From NCBI GenBank assembly GCA_946902985.2, contig OX336388.2:1213750609-1213814608 (forward strand): a stretch of 64,000 nucleotides of DNA. The letters run 5' to 3'. Below the pieces are notes generated by a model. It did no database searches, was not told the origin of the DNA, and saw only the letters and a program-made list of their open reading frames with translations. The DNA is from Meconema thalassinum (taxonomy: Eukaryota; Arthropoda; Insecta; Orthoptera; Tettigoniidae). Positions 21,600 to 33,690 of this stretch are shown here, in pieces (the stretch's first letter is position 1; each line of letters opens with the position of its first letter). A program made the position numbers and the translations under genes.

Positions 21600-22394
21600 A
21601 ATAATAATAATAAATTAATAAACGCATTTTGTGGAATTTATTTATATTCTTACCCTCAAATCTTCGGGAGGGGGACAGTGGTCGGCAACCTCCAAGAAGG
21701 GTGTCTAGAGAAACATTGGCCACGAAACTAATAGTCTCCCAAGTAACGGTGTAGCCTGTCCATTTGACTTTGTGCATTAATTTTCTGAACTCACACGGTC
21801 GGTTGTTATTAAATAGAGATTGCCAACCATCGTTAGTTGTACTCTCATCAAATTTAGTGTATAAAATTAATGATCGAGTGAGATATCACTGGTTAGAATT
21901 ATCACTTGTCTGCCAAGGGAGGGATTCTGTGGCCACCAGGATCCCACCGATGCCCTCCTTGGATTGGACAATGGGTAAGACCTCACCCATTAGCGCTGTC
22001 AGCTGTGTAAGATCGGTCACTCAGTCGAGAGTAATAGAATGAGTCTGACCCCCTCACTTCAACAAGACAGAGCTGGCTGTTTGTTGCTGTCCCCAAAACA
22101 CATCTCTCCACCCAATTTGTTTCATTAAAGTCGGAGAGATTTACTGGTCGCTCGTTACAAGAGCAAGATAGAACAAGCCGCTAATAAAAATATTTTACTA
22201 CCAATTTGGTGTAGAATTTTAATCTTAAGTGGTGAGTTAATGAAAACAGGCGCGTGTCACGGTCGGAAATCTATTAACCTTCTTTTCTGACGACTCTGTT
22301 TATACTTTTAATATCCCTAATATTGAGACCATTAAGAAGCTGTAGTTTCTCTTCACGATCTGCCTTAATTTTATGTGCATACATAGGGTTATTC
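21600..22394. other. No gene seen
   Basis: The region starts with a short (AAT)n tract (21595-21612). No repeat family or coding frame that I can support lies here. Confidence 0.45.
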
Positions 22395-22850
22395 ACTCAA
22401 GTCAGCGGCTTCGGTGGCTTAGTTGGTAGCATGCCGAACTGCTGTGCCCAAGATAGCGGGTTCAAACCCGGCCGAAGTCGTCGGATTTTTAAGAGCGTTA
22501 AAATCCTTCAGTATGCCTTCCTTTGGAGGGGAAGTAAAGTAGGCGGTCCCATGTCATAGATTTATGGCATGTAAAAGATCCTTCCACAGACTAAACTTGT
22601 GTGAAGCTAAATTTCTAGATTAGATTTCGTTGGAACGCTCTATCAAAGTTCCAACGTTCACCATTAGGTCTCATTGACATCTGGTAGCGAAAGTTGGAAC
22701 TACTTGAAATTGAACGGAACTTTTAACTCACCCTATGGGTGTCGCTTGAAGCAGCTACAGACTCTGGCGAGCCGAACATGTCCTCGGACAATCCCGGCAC
22801 TAAAAGCCATACGATAAATAAATAAATAAATAAATAAATAACTTAAGTCA
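22395..22850 (+). mobile_element. SINE C, full-length copy with TSD
   Basis: The element occupies 22405-22840. The head cggtggcttagttggtagca and B box gggttcaaacccgg are tRNA-like. The body includes atttatggcatgtaaaagat and gagccgaacatgtcctcgga, and the tail is (AAAT)n. Direct repeats actcaagtca (22395-22404) and acttaagtca (22841-22850) flank it with one mismatch. Confidence 0.85.
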
Positions 22851-22875
22851 AGAACGAAATCTTCCCACTAGGGAT

Positions 22876-23520
22876 GTACATATTCGAACATAGAATTATT
22901 CGAAATATATGATTCAAAAATACGCATAGTATGATAATTCGAATTATTCGCTCATTCGAATAATCCAATTATTTGAACATTCAAATATTCAAATTATTCG
23001 ATTTTCCAACCTATGCAAACATTCACATTTCGAAATATTCACATTTGTGAAATAACCCGACTATTCAGTCGATAATATAATAATTCGATAAACAAGTCGA
23101 ATAATTCAAATATTCAAATAATTTAGAAACTAAGAAAGAAAGCATAATGGAAAGAAAGAAAGAAAGAAAGATTTAACAATTAATGCTTGTTCTGAATGAT
23201 ATTTATTTATAAGGTTCTATCAGGTCGAATGGGAAAGGGTTTTCCCCCAACTGACCCCTTGGATTCGCCCCTGCTTCCAACAACTCGTCCACTGAACATA
23301 TTTCTTTACACAAATTGCTGTATTTTTTGGGTGTGGTACTTATCATCTTCGAATAATTCAAACATTTGAGCTGTTCGATGTATTTTAATAATCGAGTGTT
23401 CGAATGATTCGAACAACCTAAGTATTCGACTTCCGCATTGTTTGAACATTCTAATTCTTTGAACATATGAATAATCTATTCGAATTTCGAATTGGCGAAT
23501 ATTCGAAGTAGCTGAATTAA
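22876..23520. repeat. Degenerate TTCGAA-rich array
   Basis: Dozens of overlapping att-cgaa variants (attcgaatt, tattcaaa, attcgaac) occur at irregular 8 to 12 base spacing, interrupted at about 23110-23340 by other sequence including an (AAAG)n run. No coding content. It may be the interior of an unrecognised element. Confidence 0.7.
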
Positions 23521-23566
23521 TCGGAAATTTGAATTAATAACACAAAAAAGTTGCTAGTACTATTTT

Positions 23567-24990
23567 TAGCCTACTTTTCACATTTTGCAAAAATGAGGAA
23601 AAAGTAGACTTATGAGATCGGGCAAATGTGTGTCTGTCTGTCCTTCTGTCTGTCCTTCTGTCTGTCTGGCTGTGTGTGTGTGTGTCCCCTATCAACTCCT
23701 AAACAGCTGCAGCAATCGTAACAAAATTTTGTAGGAGTAGAGATCTATACCTTAATATCTCACGATCATATTTGAAAATGATGTCAGTGCTACCAACTAC
23801 TGAAAAATCGCAATTGAAATTTGAGCTCCATGTTGGATATCTTGGAAGGTATGAATGGGAGCTATTTCAAAATTTGCACACGTATAGATTATAATATTGC
23901 AGTTTAATTTCCAGGAGGCCATATATGGCAGTGTTGCCAAAATGATTATAAGCCTGCTGATAGGTCCAAATTTTAAATCCATATAACTTCTACTCTATCA
24001 ATTGGATTTCAACCAAATTTCGTATGTGCTATGTGTACATAAACAAATATGACTGAGCGTATTCCTAAGAGCCACCAGGGCTGCCAACTGTTAATAAATG
24101 CTCTCATTTTTTAAAATCCAAATACCCATATATCAGAAAGTATGCAAGCCGACAGCTTTAAACTATGCACACGTATAGTACCTGACATTCTATATTAATT
24201 TGGAGTAACTTATATACGTCAGTGCTACCAACATGATTCTAAGCGTGCTGAGAGGTCCAAATTTAAATACATGTAACTTCTATACTATCATTTGGTTTTC
24301 AACCAAATTTCGTGTGTGCTGTGTGTACCATAACAGATATGACTATGCCGATTCTTAAGAGTAACCAGGGCTGCCAACTGTTAATAAATGCTGTGTCTAT
24401 TTTTGTTACCCTAATATCAATATATCAGAAAGCATGCAAGCCAATAGCTCTAAACTTTGCACACGTATAGTACCTGGCATTCTAGATTAATTTGGAGTAA
24501 GTTAACTAATATAGGCCTACGCCAGAGCTGCCAACATGATTCTAAACCTGCTGATAGGTCCAATTTTAAAAGGCATGTAACTTCTATACAAACTAATGGA
24601 TTTCATTCCAAATTGACACAACAATAGATCATATTATTTCAGATTATTTCTGACCAATACATGTATGTCATTGTTGCCAACATGATTTTACGCGCGCTGT
24701 TAGATCCAATGTTTAACTGCATGTAACGTCCATGCTATCCATTGGACTTCAACCAAATTTTGTATCTGTACCTTAAGAATATATTGTCACCAGGGCTGCC
24801 AACTGTACTTCTCTATTAGGCTACATTATGCCAGGTATACAGTATTTCGAACTAATTAAAAATTTCGATATTACCAACTTAATTTCGTCATTATTCTAGA
24901 ATCTAGATAGATCCATATAGATTAATCATTGGCATGAATGTTAAATTTTAAGAAAAGTAGGCTCTTTAGTTCGTCAAGGAACTTCTTGTT
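23567..24990 (+). mobile_element. Repeat H copy 3 (1.42 kb) with 291-bp internal repeats
   Basis: The 5' AGCCTACTTTTC (23568-23579) is matched by GAAAAGTAGGCT (24952-24963) near the 3' end. The hairpin agttcgtcaaggaact lies at 24968-24983, and the copy ends cttcttgtt. Inside, gcacacgtatag recurs at 23876, 24167 and 24459, giving tandem units of about 291 bp, followed by a truncated unit. A (CTGT)n/(GT)n tract is at 23630-23690. The copy at 37653-39001 is the same subfamily in reverse. No ORF of note. Confidence 0.72.
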
Positions 24991-27120
24991 ATATTTCTGC
25001 TTAAAATGCGATAAAAATCAGGTAATACGTAAATGGAGATAATAATATTAGAAATAATAATGACTGTGAAAGTCTAAAATGTAGCAGTTAGTAAATAACT
25101 TTTTGTAAATATTGTCAGAAAACACGTGATATTGCACCCATAGCTGATTTATAAATATTTAATGCTTCACTTTGAGAAGAGAATGTCGGTTTTATTATCT
25201 GGATTGAGATACTAAAGTGATAAATGCCCCCCGTTTATCTCAACGAGTTTGAAATGTGTGTTGTTGATTATTATTGGTGATGTAACACGGCCAAAGTACG
25301 TAATTACAATTACCTAGGCATTGTCATGTCTAATAAGAGCTAGGTTTTAGCTTATCACATCGGTGTGGGGTGTTTTGTCCTTTGACGCATGATACACTAA
25401 CACGGCAGTGCAGTACACAAACAATGGCGCCCATATATGTGTAAATGAGCAAGCCATTGTCGGCTTGTAAACCACTCCTGTAATTAAGTGAATTTGTAAG
25501 CAATAGCATCCCCACTTGTTATACCACACAGTTTTTAGTGCCAGTTGTGTTTCGAAGTGTGCGAAGTTTGTCATCAACTGTACTGTTCATATAATGTTGC
25601 ACAAATGCATCAGCATTGTTACAGTACATTTAGTCATGTCAATTATTCACCTAGAATATTCTCAAAATCATGAATCTTCTCCCGAAGATTAATGAAGCCT
25701 ACAAGATTTGCTGCTGTTAAGAATATTATGCTATCGGATAAGTAGATTGGCCGTTGAGGTTCAACTTAAATTAAAAAAAAGGCAATTAAATGAGACATTT
25801 TTTTATGGTCATAAGAAAAATTGTGTTCAGTTGATTGTTGTTGTTGTTGTTGCTGTTGTTTCATTTAGGTGCTAACGATTTGTTGAATATTATCGTCATG
25901 AATAGTGACTGATTATATTATGAAACTTAGTTTCTACCACATAACCTATGATGGTGCTTTTTGAGGATCCAACCAGCCTCCAGGCTGAACACCTAACGGA
26001 CAGACACACGGTTAATTTTAGAATACAAAATGTGTCAGCAATTATCACAGTAACTTAATTGCAATATACAGTACAGTTCATACTAATAAGTTCGTTCTTA
26101 AGATATTTGTTTTAGAAATGTAAATCGTTTTATTATTACTCATATAGCCTACAAGGAGATACAGAAATATGGCACAGCCTTTTCAGGGTGTGAGGCCAAA
26201 TGTGAAGCAAAAACTGTTCAATTTTATTGTATTTGAAAGCCATTTTTCAGTGTTGCCTTAGTAATCGATATTGAATGTTTTTAATGTTTAATCAGTTGTA
26301 CAATTGGGTACAATCGTAACGACCGACTGAAAACATTACATTTCGATCTGTCTAATTCTAAAACCACGAGGTTTCGAAACAGCGTTGTTGCAGTGAAAAT
26401 TGCTACATTTTATTACCGTTCGGATAATTAACATGGACCTAAAGGAATGTGAAAATCTAAATAAGAATGAGAACGCTCTTTGCAGCATTCAAATAACCCT
26501 CTTGGTTCAACAGCACTCTCAGCAATCAATTCTGTCTCTTGTTGAAAAGCTAGGGACATGCTTTCTTTAAATCGTATGTGGATGTTCTAGACTTGACATA
26601 GCAGCGGTGAGAGCATATTCACGATCTTAATACGTCTGTTTGTTGTTATACTTGTTCCTACAATAGCAGCCTTGTTCTTGTCAGATGCGACAGAGTGGCA
26701 TCACGCACTGTACTAACAATGTGTTGGTTATTATCCCGGAGCTTTCGAATGAATGAATTGCTTGATGTTCAACTGGCATATCATTCATACCAAATTTGTC
26801 AGGCTGTATTGCTACCTGTTTTACTTGTCGTACTGAGACTCAGCAATATAATGTGTGTAAGCTTGTAACCCTGTAATAAGATTCCTTCGACGGTTGTGAT
26901 TCCGGATTTATACAGATATATTACCACAAAATACGCTCTTTAAAAAGGCGGTACCACAATTTTGAAACTTATTTGTAAATTCTAATTCGATCCTTGGAAT
27001 TGTTATTTTCAACACGTTAATGTTATGTTCAAATGCACACGATTGAGATCCGAAATTCGGTTCTGAATTATGGTATATTGCTACAGTGTATTTGTTCAAA
27101 ATTTCTTTTACATGAATAAC
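24991..27120. other. No gene seen; one shared repeat
   Basis: The stretch at about 26220-26345 (including ttcagtgttgccttagtaa and aacgaccgactgaaaac) is shared with 52240-52275 and resembles the terminus at 53060. The remainder shows no supported gene. Confidence 0.45.
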
Positions 27121-27127
27121 GGGTACC

Positions 27128-27660
27128 TGTTGTTGTTTTGAGTCTTCAGTCTTTTGACTGGTTTGATGCAGCGCTCCACGCCTTCCTGTCCTGAGTTAAT
27201 CGTTTCATCTGTACATAGCTACCACAACCTACATGCGAGGCGATCTGTTTAACATATTCTAACCTTGTTCTACCTCTACAGTTCTTGTCCTCGACCCTTA
27301 CTACCATAACTAAGCTTGCTATTCCTGGGTGTCTTAATATGTGTCCTACGAACCTATCTCTTCTCTTCATTAGCAGTCACCAAAAACATCTCTTCTCTCC
27401 CACTCGTCTTAATACCTCTTCATTTGTAACCCTATCTACCCATCTGATCATCATTCTCCTGGAACACTACATTTCAAACGCTTCAATTCTCATCTTCTCT
27501 GCTGCACCAATAGTCCAAGTTTCACTTCCATATACTTTAGTGCCACGCTCCAAACAAAGGATTTCAAAAATGACTTCCTAATACCTAAATATATATTCGA
27601 TGTCAACAGATTCCTTTTCTGTACCTTGCCTACTTCATAGATAAAGAGGATGTTATTGAT
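27128..27660 (-). pseudogene. LINE 3' end with ORF2 C-terminus
   Basis: The minus strand encodes RRDRFVGHILRHPGIASL, then NCRGRTRLEYVKQIASHVGC and KRLTQDRKAWSAASNQSKD, a well-known LINE ORF2 tail. Upstream frames show ETWTIGAAEKMR and RWVDRVTNEEVL, with stops and frameshifts. The 3' sequence catcaaaccagtcaaaagac ends in an (AAC)n tail at 27128-27137. It is 5'-truncated. The same family lies at 30072-30127 and 31953-33690. Confidence 0.82.
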
Positions 27661-28002
27661 TTGTTAGCACCCGTAAGTCAGTTGCTCTATTTGAGCAACA
27701 CACAACCCACAACCAACAAAACATAAACATGGCCATGTTTGCGATATATTTCTCGGGCATGAACATTAGTAACCTATGCGGTTGGGGCCTATTAGTTGAA
27801 CCCCAAAGGCCATGCAGGGTTTAGTTGGAGATTGATTTCACGGTTGGAACGAAGGGCGAGCTACTACAGGAAAATGAAATAGGAGATTTAGTGACTGCGT
27901 TTATCCACTTCATTCATAAATGTTGACCAGTTTTAGGGAGCACCCCAGAATGTGGCGTATTTAATTCCTTAAATTATCCACATATGTTTAAAATGGTAAT
28001 TA
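27661..28002. other. No gene seen
   Basis: This is a short spacer with no supported feature. A small palindrome around gttgctctatttgagcaac lies at about 27681-27699. Confidence 0.45.
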
Positions 28003-28424
28003 TTATTTATTTATCGTATGGCTTTTAGCGCCGGGAGTGTCCGAGGACATGTTCGGCTCGCCTGAGTCTGTAGCTGCTTCCAGCGGACACCCTAAAGGGT
28101 GAGCTACAAGTTCCGTTCAATTTCAAGTAATTCCAACTTTCGCCACCAGATATCAATGATACCTAGTGGTGAACGTTGGGACTTTGATAGAGCGTTCTGA
28201 CGAAATCTAACCTAACAATTTTGCTTTACACAAATTTAGTCTGTGAAAGGATCTTTAACATGCCATAAATCTATGACATGGGACCGCCGACTTTACTTCC
28301 CCTCCGAAGGAAGGCATACTGAAGGATTTTTAACGCTCTTAAAAAATCCGACGACTTCGGCCGGGTTTGAACCCGCTATCTCGGGCACAGCAGTTCAGCA
28401 TGCTACCGACTACGCCACCGATAA
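28003..28424 (-). mobile_element. SINE C, near full-length
   Basis: This is a reverse-oriented copy with a (TTTA)n tail at the left and, at the right, the head seen on the plus strand as gggtttgaacccgctatctc and catgctaccgactacgccac. No clear duplication was found. It abuts a SINE D copy. Confidence 0.8.
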
Positions 28425-28439
28425 TATGGCACAAATTCT

Positions 28440-28835
28440 CTGTTGTCGCCACCTTGTTACGTATTGGCTAGCATTCTTGGCTGTCACCGCAGGGTTCGAT
28501 TCCCAACTCTGCCAAGAGATTTAATTCTTGTCTGAGGGCTGAAACGGGGTACAATTAGCTTCGTGAGACAAAACTGAGAAGAGACGGTTTCGATTCCTTC
28601 CTCAGCTATCCTGGAAGTGATCTTCGTTGGTTTCCCACTTCTTCTCCAGGCAAATGCTGGGATGGTATCTAACTTAAGGCTACGACCGCTTCCTACCCAA
28701 GCTCCACTCGATTACAAGTAGGCATACATACACTAGTACAGACACAGGCTATCAGTCAACTTCTACACACACTCGAGTACACGGGGCTACATGACCAAGA
28801 TGACGCAAAGCCCCTAAACAATCAACAACAACAAC
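28440..28835 (+). mobile_element. SINE D, near full-length
   Basis: The head reads attggctagcattcttggct, then agggttcgattcccaactct. The body includes gtctgagggctgaaacgggg and tatcctggaagtgatcttcg. The 3' end is acggggctacatgaccaaga with a (CAA)n tail at 28820-28835. Confidence 0.8.
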
Positions 28836-29848
28836 CTATTTGCAAACTACGATATTTCTGAACAACAATATTTTTTATCTAGCTCCATTATACGTATTTT
28901 CACACTACTTGCGAAAAGCACGAACGCCAGAGCTTGAAAACCACTCAGAGCTAGATAATGCACGTTGACAAGAACAGCACATGCGGGTACAAATTAGTTT
29001 CACGGTTCGAAGGTCACAGACCTCACTCGTTCTCTCAATAAAACCGGAACATTTAGCTGACATGGGATATTAACTGAAAACGTAGCCACTAAATCTCCTA
29101 ATCCGTTCCTAAAGGTTGTGAATTCCACTGAAGATAATACAGTTTATTAAAGAGATAGACATATTTGACATAAAATCGCGTGAGAATCGGTGATTTCGTG
29201 TAAGTGACGATTCCAGTCAAGTATCTGACAAAAATTCCTCCGACACTTCAATGAGCAAGCATTGTATGAAGTCGGACTATGCATCCGAGTATAGATAAGT
29301 GCAGACACAATGCGTTAACATCATAGATGTGTTCACTGTTAGAATGAGTCATTGAGAGAATTTAGCGAGTTAAAGCGAGACATGATTGTTGGGGCTCACA
29401 AGAACGGCATTCCTAAAATCCTTGATTTAATTCGATGTCATGATCAAGATCATGTGTGATTGTGCAACCAAGATTTTGAACAAGTAGGTCTTCCTGTTTT
29501 CTTTTGCTTATAGGCTAATTAGATAAGTTAGTAACTGAATTTTACAGTATATTATTGGTATATACATAATATTCTTGTATATTTTGGTCGGTTATTATCT
29601 CCGTACGGCAACTTGCATTAATTACTGGAGATTCTGTTATCGAGTTTGTAGTTTCAGAAGGAGCATGTTGTTCTCGTGGGAACTAACACAGCGTCCCTTC
29701 GACCCATAACCACTGTGTCGTAGAGCTTAACACGAGAGAGAACACGGCAGAAAATTAATTCCCGATTATTCAACAATTCGCTTGAACTTGCTCTGTGTGT
29801 GTGTTTATGTGTGTGAAGGAGAAAGTTTGGTTCAGTCAGAGAGAGAGA

Positions 29849-29891
<43 letters not shown>

Positions 29892-30059
29892 CAATTAGCT
29901 ACCACGGCCTGAGGAGTAAAAATGGCGCCTGCTATTAGTACGTGACAAAATATACTCGAACACACCAAGTGGGTTGTAATCACTAGCAATACCCTCTGCC
30001 ATGGAAATATTAATTATGCCTTTTATGATAACTACAGTAATTCATAAATAGCCACATTA
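28836..30059. other. No gene seen; (AG)n/(TG)n tract
   Basis: A purine-rich simple repeat, (GA)n with interspersed (GT)n, lies at about 29837-29890. It produces the low-complexity ORF at 29654-29989. Nothing else is supported. Confidence 0.5.
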
Positions 30060-30139
30060 AATTTGTCATTACAGGGCGGCATGGAGGGCTGCATCAAACC
30101 AGTCTAAAGACTTAAGTCTAAAACAACAATTTGTCATTA
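30060..30139 (+). mobile_element. 56-bp 5'-truncated LINE insertion, 12-bp TSD
   Basis: The insert is 30072-30127 and matches the extreme 3' end of the LINE at 27128: gctgcatcaaaccagtc, then agactt and the aaaacaaca tail. The perfect repeat aatttgtcatta flanks it at 30060-30071 and 30128-30139. Confidence 0.85.
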
Positions 30140-30905
30140 ACTTAATTGTATTTATTTTTAAATTTCATATTATTTCCAGGATGGTGCAATGCAAACTTGG
30201 ATAAACCACTTGCTCGAGGCGGTAATTTTGTGAAATAAATTACCTCCTGCCTGGAGAAAGGTTTAAACGTCTTCAACTTTAAATAGATGGAGATCAAAGG
30301 AACACAATGCAGTAACTTACTTGAAATTATAATTACGTACACTGCGGAGGCTCGCACATATAGTACTACATTTTCATTTTATTGGTTATATTCACACACA
30401 CACACACCATAATAAAATCAATTATGTTGGTATCATTGATTAACGTTCCTAAATAACAAACTCTTGAGACGTACAGTTTACTGCAAAATATGGTCATTTG
30501 TGAACGTAGAATTTATTAGGATAAAAATGAATTCATATTTTGAATTTTACAGTTTTACAAACTGACTGTCACGTATTGCTATGGTATTACAATAAATTGG
30601 TGTTGGTAATACATACACTGTTTGAAAAATCAAAGGGATTCTCAAAATCAAATTCCTTCCTTGTTGCACTACCAACAGATGTTTGAGCACGTGTTGGAAT
30701 TGCGCATCATACAGATGATGGTTACCTCGATGGTTAATTTTTGTAGCGTCACACAGACGTATAAGTAAAGGTAAAGAGAAGCTCAAAGCATACAGTACAT
30801 ATGGTTCCAAATTGTACAGTACTTGTTCAGTGTCGTGTTATTACGATATAAATATGGGTCTATATATTTGGCAAACTACTGTCAATATAATAAAAATAAA
30901 ATACC
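30140..30905. other. No gene seen
   Basis: This is AT-rich with a short (CA)n at about 30391-30408. No supported coding frame. Confidence 0.5.
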
Positions 30906-31080
30906 TTAAAGGGGGCTTGCTGGCGCAGTGGTCAAGCTGCTTGCCTCCCATTAAGTTGAACTGTAATAGATTCCCATTTAATGCAGTTGGGATTTGTGAG
31001 TTGTGAGTTCTCGTCCCATTATTGGGAGCCACGTAAAACTACAAACTTGCTTCCTTTATAAGTCCATGGAAGGATCCCAT
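30906..31080 (+). mobile_element. SINE F-like, degraded
   Basis: The head-like ttgctggcgcagtggtcaag is followed by acgtaaaactacaaacttgc and tccatggaaggatccc. It is the most divergent of the F copies. Confidence 0.5.
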
Positions 31081-31330
31081 GCAACTGAAAGGTCTTCCTG
31101 GAAAATGAGTTGCTAATAATAACCAGATATGTAGGATACAGCAACACATGTTTTGGTATTTGGAGAAGCTACGTAAAATTACCTGTTAACACGGGAAACC
31201 AAACTAAAGAATTTGGAACTGGTGAATACGATTTTCGAGGCCATTACGAGTTTGAGAACGATTTAAATATTGATATAGCAGCTCCTACCCTACACAGCTG
31301 ATGTATTACTGTACATTATTTAACTACTGT

Positions 31331-31411
31331 ATTAAGAAAACATACGTTCCTGACCCGGTCGGAGACTGGAAGCAGGCTGTGGATTTTCATTTTTCATTAA
31401 GAAAACATACG
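31331..31411 (+). mobile_element. 49-bp 5'-truncated SINE B, 16-bp TSD
   Basis: Only the last 49 bp of SINE B were inserted (31347-31395: ttcctgacccggtcggagac, then aagcaggctgtggatttt). The perfect 16-bp repeat attaagaaaacatacg flanks it at 31331-31346 and 31396-31411. Confidence 0.92.
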
Positions 31412-31950
31412 AGATAACTAGCAAATAATCCAAGTAACGTCCGGTAAAATTAAGGCTCAGAAAGGAGTCAAGCTTCTAGAGATATTCAGTTCTAGTATTC
31501 ACTAGATTTCCTTATATTTTGCTTATCATTATTGCGGTATTCTCTCGAGATCAACTCTTGAGTTAGCCTTGAAAGGCGGCAGAAAGTCTGTTAAGTGCGG
31601 TCGGTGGTGTTAGGTGACGTCACCCGGTCAGTACCCGCCCACGTGCGGTATGCCAAACTGTCATCGTCAGCGATTCTTGAGTCGAACTGTAAATGCGCCT
31701 ACAGCACTGTTGCTATAGATGGACGGACTTAACCGTACATCCACGGATTTTAAACCAAAGTGCGCATTTGAGTATTTTTTTTCCAAAACCTACGGACTCT
31801 TTCCTCTCTTCAGTTTTATTAGTATTTATCATTTATGATTTATGGAGAATTTCTGCAATATCCCAAACCTTTCCCTCCACAGAACTTCACCATTAGTGGT
31901 GATGTATGCAATAGTCAAAGTATTCGTACAATACGTACGAATCAAATATT
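31412..31950. other. No gene seen
   Basis: No supported gene or repeat. A (TTG)n tract at about 31950-31971 is the LINE tail that follows. Confidence 0.45.
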
Positions 31951-31952
31951 TG

Positions 31953-33690
31953 TTGTTGTTGTTGTTGTTGTTGGACTCTTCAGTCTTTTGACTGGTTGGT
32001 TGCAACTCTCCCTGTCCAGAGTAATCGTTTAATATCTACATAGCTATAGATAGGGCAGTCATCCGTGGCTGGTCATAAGCGCGTAAGAATTCTTCTTAAA
32101 GCCCGAGTAGAATACTGAGACCACTAAATATGCACATGCGCACAGATCACAAAGATATGAAGGCTCACTGTGCATGAAGACACCACTGCTCGCGAAATAC
32201 GTACCGGTCAACAAGGAACGGCCCACTTTTAGCACACCTTACATCCGAGACAATCTGTTTAACATATTGTAACCCCTACAGTTCTCGCCCTCAATTCTTT
32301 CTTCCATAACTACAGTCCAGCCGCTCAGTGTCCGGCTGTGACGTTTGGCGATGGTGGGAGAAGAGTGGTAAAGAGAACAGTATAGCCAACTACGGCAGTG
32401 AGAAGCTGTTAATAGAACCTTCAAACTTGCCATCCTAGCGTCTTCACTATGTATCGTAGAAGTCCCACACCCCATTTACAATGTTATGCATCATTTTGTT
32501 ATTCCGACATTTCGCGGTTACAAAACCTTAATTCTAAATCGCAGCGGAATTCCGCCTATGTTGGCGAAGTCGCTTACTACCGTGAATAATGTTGTCGCCA
32601 GTACCAATCAGCGGTTTTCCCGGTAAGCCGGTCTCTAAATTTAGCTCGATGTTGCCAAGACTCTCCTCTGTAGTCCAGTTGTTCCGTGTGTTAGCGCAGG
32701 TTTGTTGTTTAATTGTCTTGTGTGTGCACACTTACCGGTTAACTGTGGGTATATGGTCAGCGGTTCGTCAGAATTCATTTAAAAACATGTGAAATATGTT
32801 ATGTAGTCCACGTTGTTTTATATTTCGTGGTACAGAACCGGCAACGTGTCTCCTTCCCTCATGAGAAATGTCAGAGCCGGACACTCGACGACTGGACTGT
32901 AAGTTTGCTATTCCTGGGTGTCTTAGTAGGCCTATGTGTCCTACTTACCTATCTCTTCTCTTCATTAGTAGTCGCCAGGAACCTCTATCCTCTCCCACTC
33001 GTCAAAATACATCTCGATTGTTAATCTGTCCATCTGATCTTCATCATTCTCATGTATCGTAACACCACATTTCATTCTCCTCTCTTCTGCTGCGCCAACA
33101 GTCCAAGTTTCACGTCCAGTGTGTCCCACGCTAAGGACAAAGGCTTTCAAAATCTATATTGGTGCCAACAGATTTTTTTCTGTAGAAATGCTTTTATTGC
33201 CTGAGCCAACCTACTCTTTATAGACTGACTATATCCTCTTTGCTTCGTCCACCACTGGTTATTTTACTTCCTAAGTAGCAAAAGTCTTCAACTTCCTTTA
33301 GCTTTACACCTGCCAATTGGATGTCAATTGGGGTTTCTGGTTACTTTTGGCTGCATTCCATTATTTTTGTTTTACATTTGTTGATTCTCATCATGAATTC
33401 TTTCCTCAAGTCGGAGTCCATATCATTTAAACGCTCATTTTAAAAATCCTCTGAGTCGGCTAAATAATGGCAATGTTATCAGCAAATCTCAGAGTTGAAA
33501 TTATTTCCCCTTGGATCATGACTACTACTTTAAATTTTTCTCTAATTTCCTTCATTCCTCGTTCAATGTATAGATTGAAAAGTATGGGTGATAAGTTACA
33601 GCCTTGCCTTACACCTTTTTGATGTGTAACGTCTTTCCTTTCGGTTGCTGTATATTTTTTGTAGGGGTGATTTTGAAGACATGAAACGGA
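31953..33690 (-). pseudogene. LINE with RT fragment, interrupted by a MITE
   Basis: The minus strand carries a longer LINE copy. At 33635-33460 the RT motifs GVRQGCNLSPILFN and STLRFADNIAII are visible; the catalytic FADD is FADN here (AAC codon, plus 33475-33477). Farther on come LKEVEDFCYLGSKITSGGRS and ETWTVGAAEERR. The 3' end (31975-32045 and 32240-32310) aligns to the copy at 27128. It is broken by a TIR element at 32313-32899 and by about 180 bp of unmatched sequence near 32048-32230, plus frameshifts and stops. It is non-functional. Confidence 0.78.
32311..32901. mobile_element. Mariner-type MITE inside LINE, TA TSD
   Basis: The element occupies 32313-32899 (587 bp). Left end cagtccagccgctcagtgtc and right end (reverse) cagtccagtcgtcgagtgtc form imperfect terminal inverted repeats of about 28 bp. 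TA flanks it at 32311-32312 and 32900-32901. The other LINE copy has a single TA at this point (ccataactaagcttgc at about 27303), which gives the empty site. It has no transposase frame. Confidence 0.85.

Noticed and set aside
23630..23690. Independent microsatellite locus
   Set aside because: The (CTGT)n and (GT)n tract recurs at the equivalent place in the reverse copy (about 38890-38935), so it belongs to repeat H.
29654..29989. 111-codon ORF with Ser-Leu and His repeats
   Set aside because: It is a low-complexity translation of a (GA)n/(GT)n tract.
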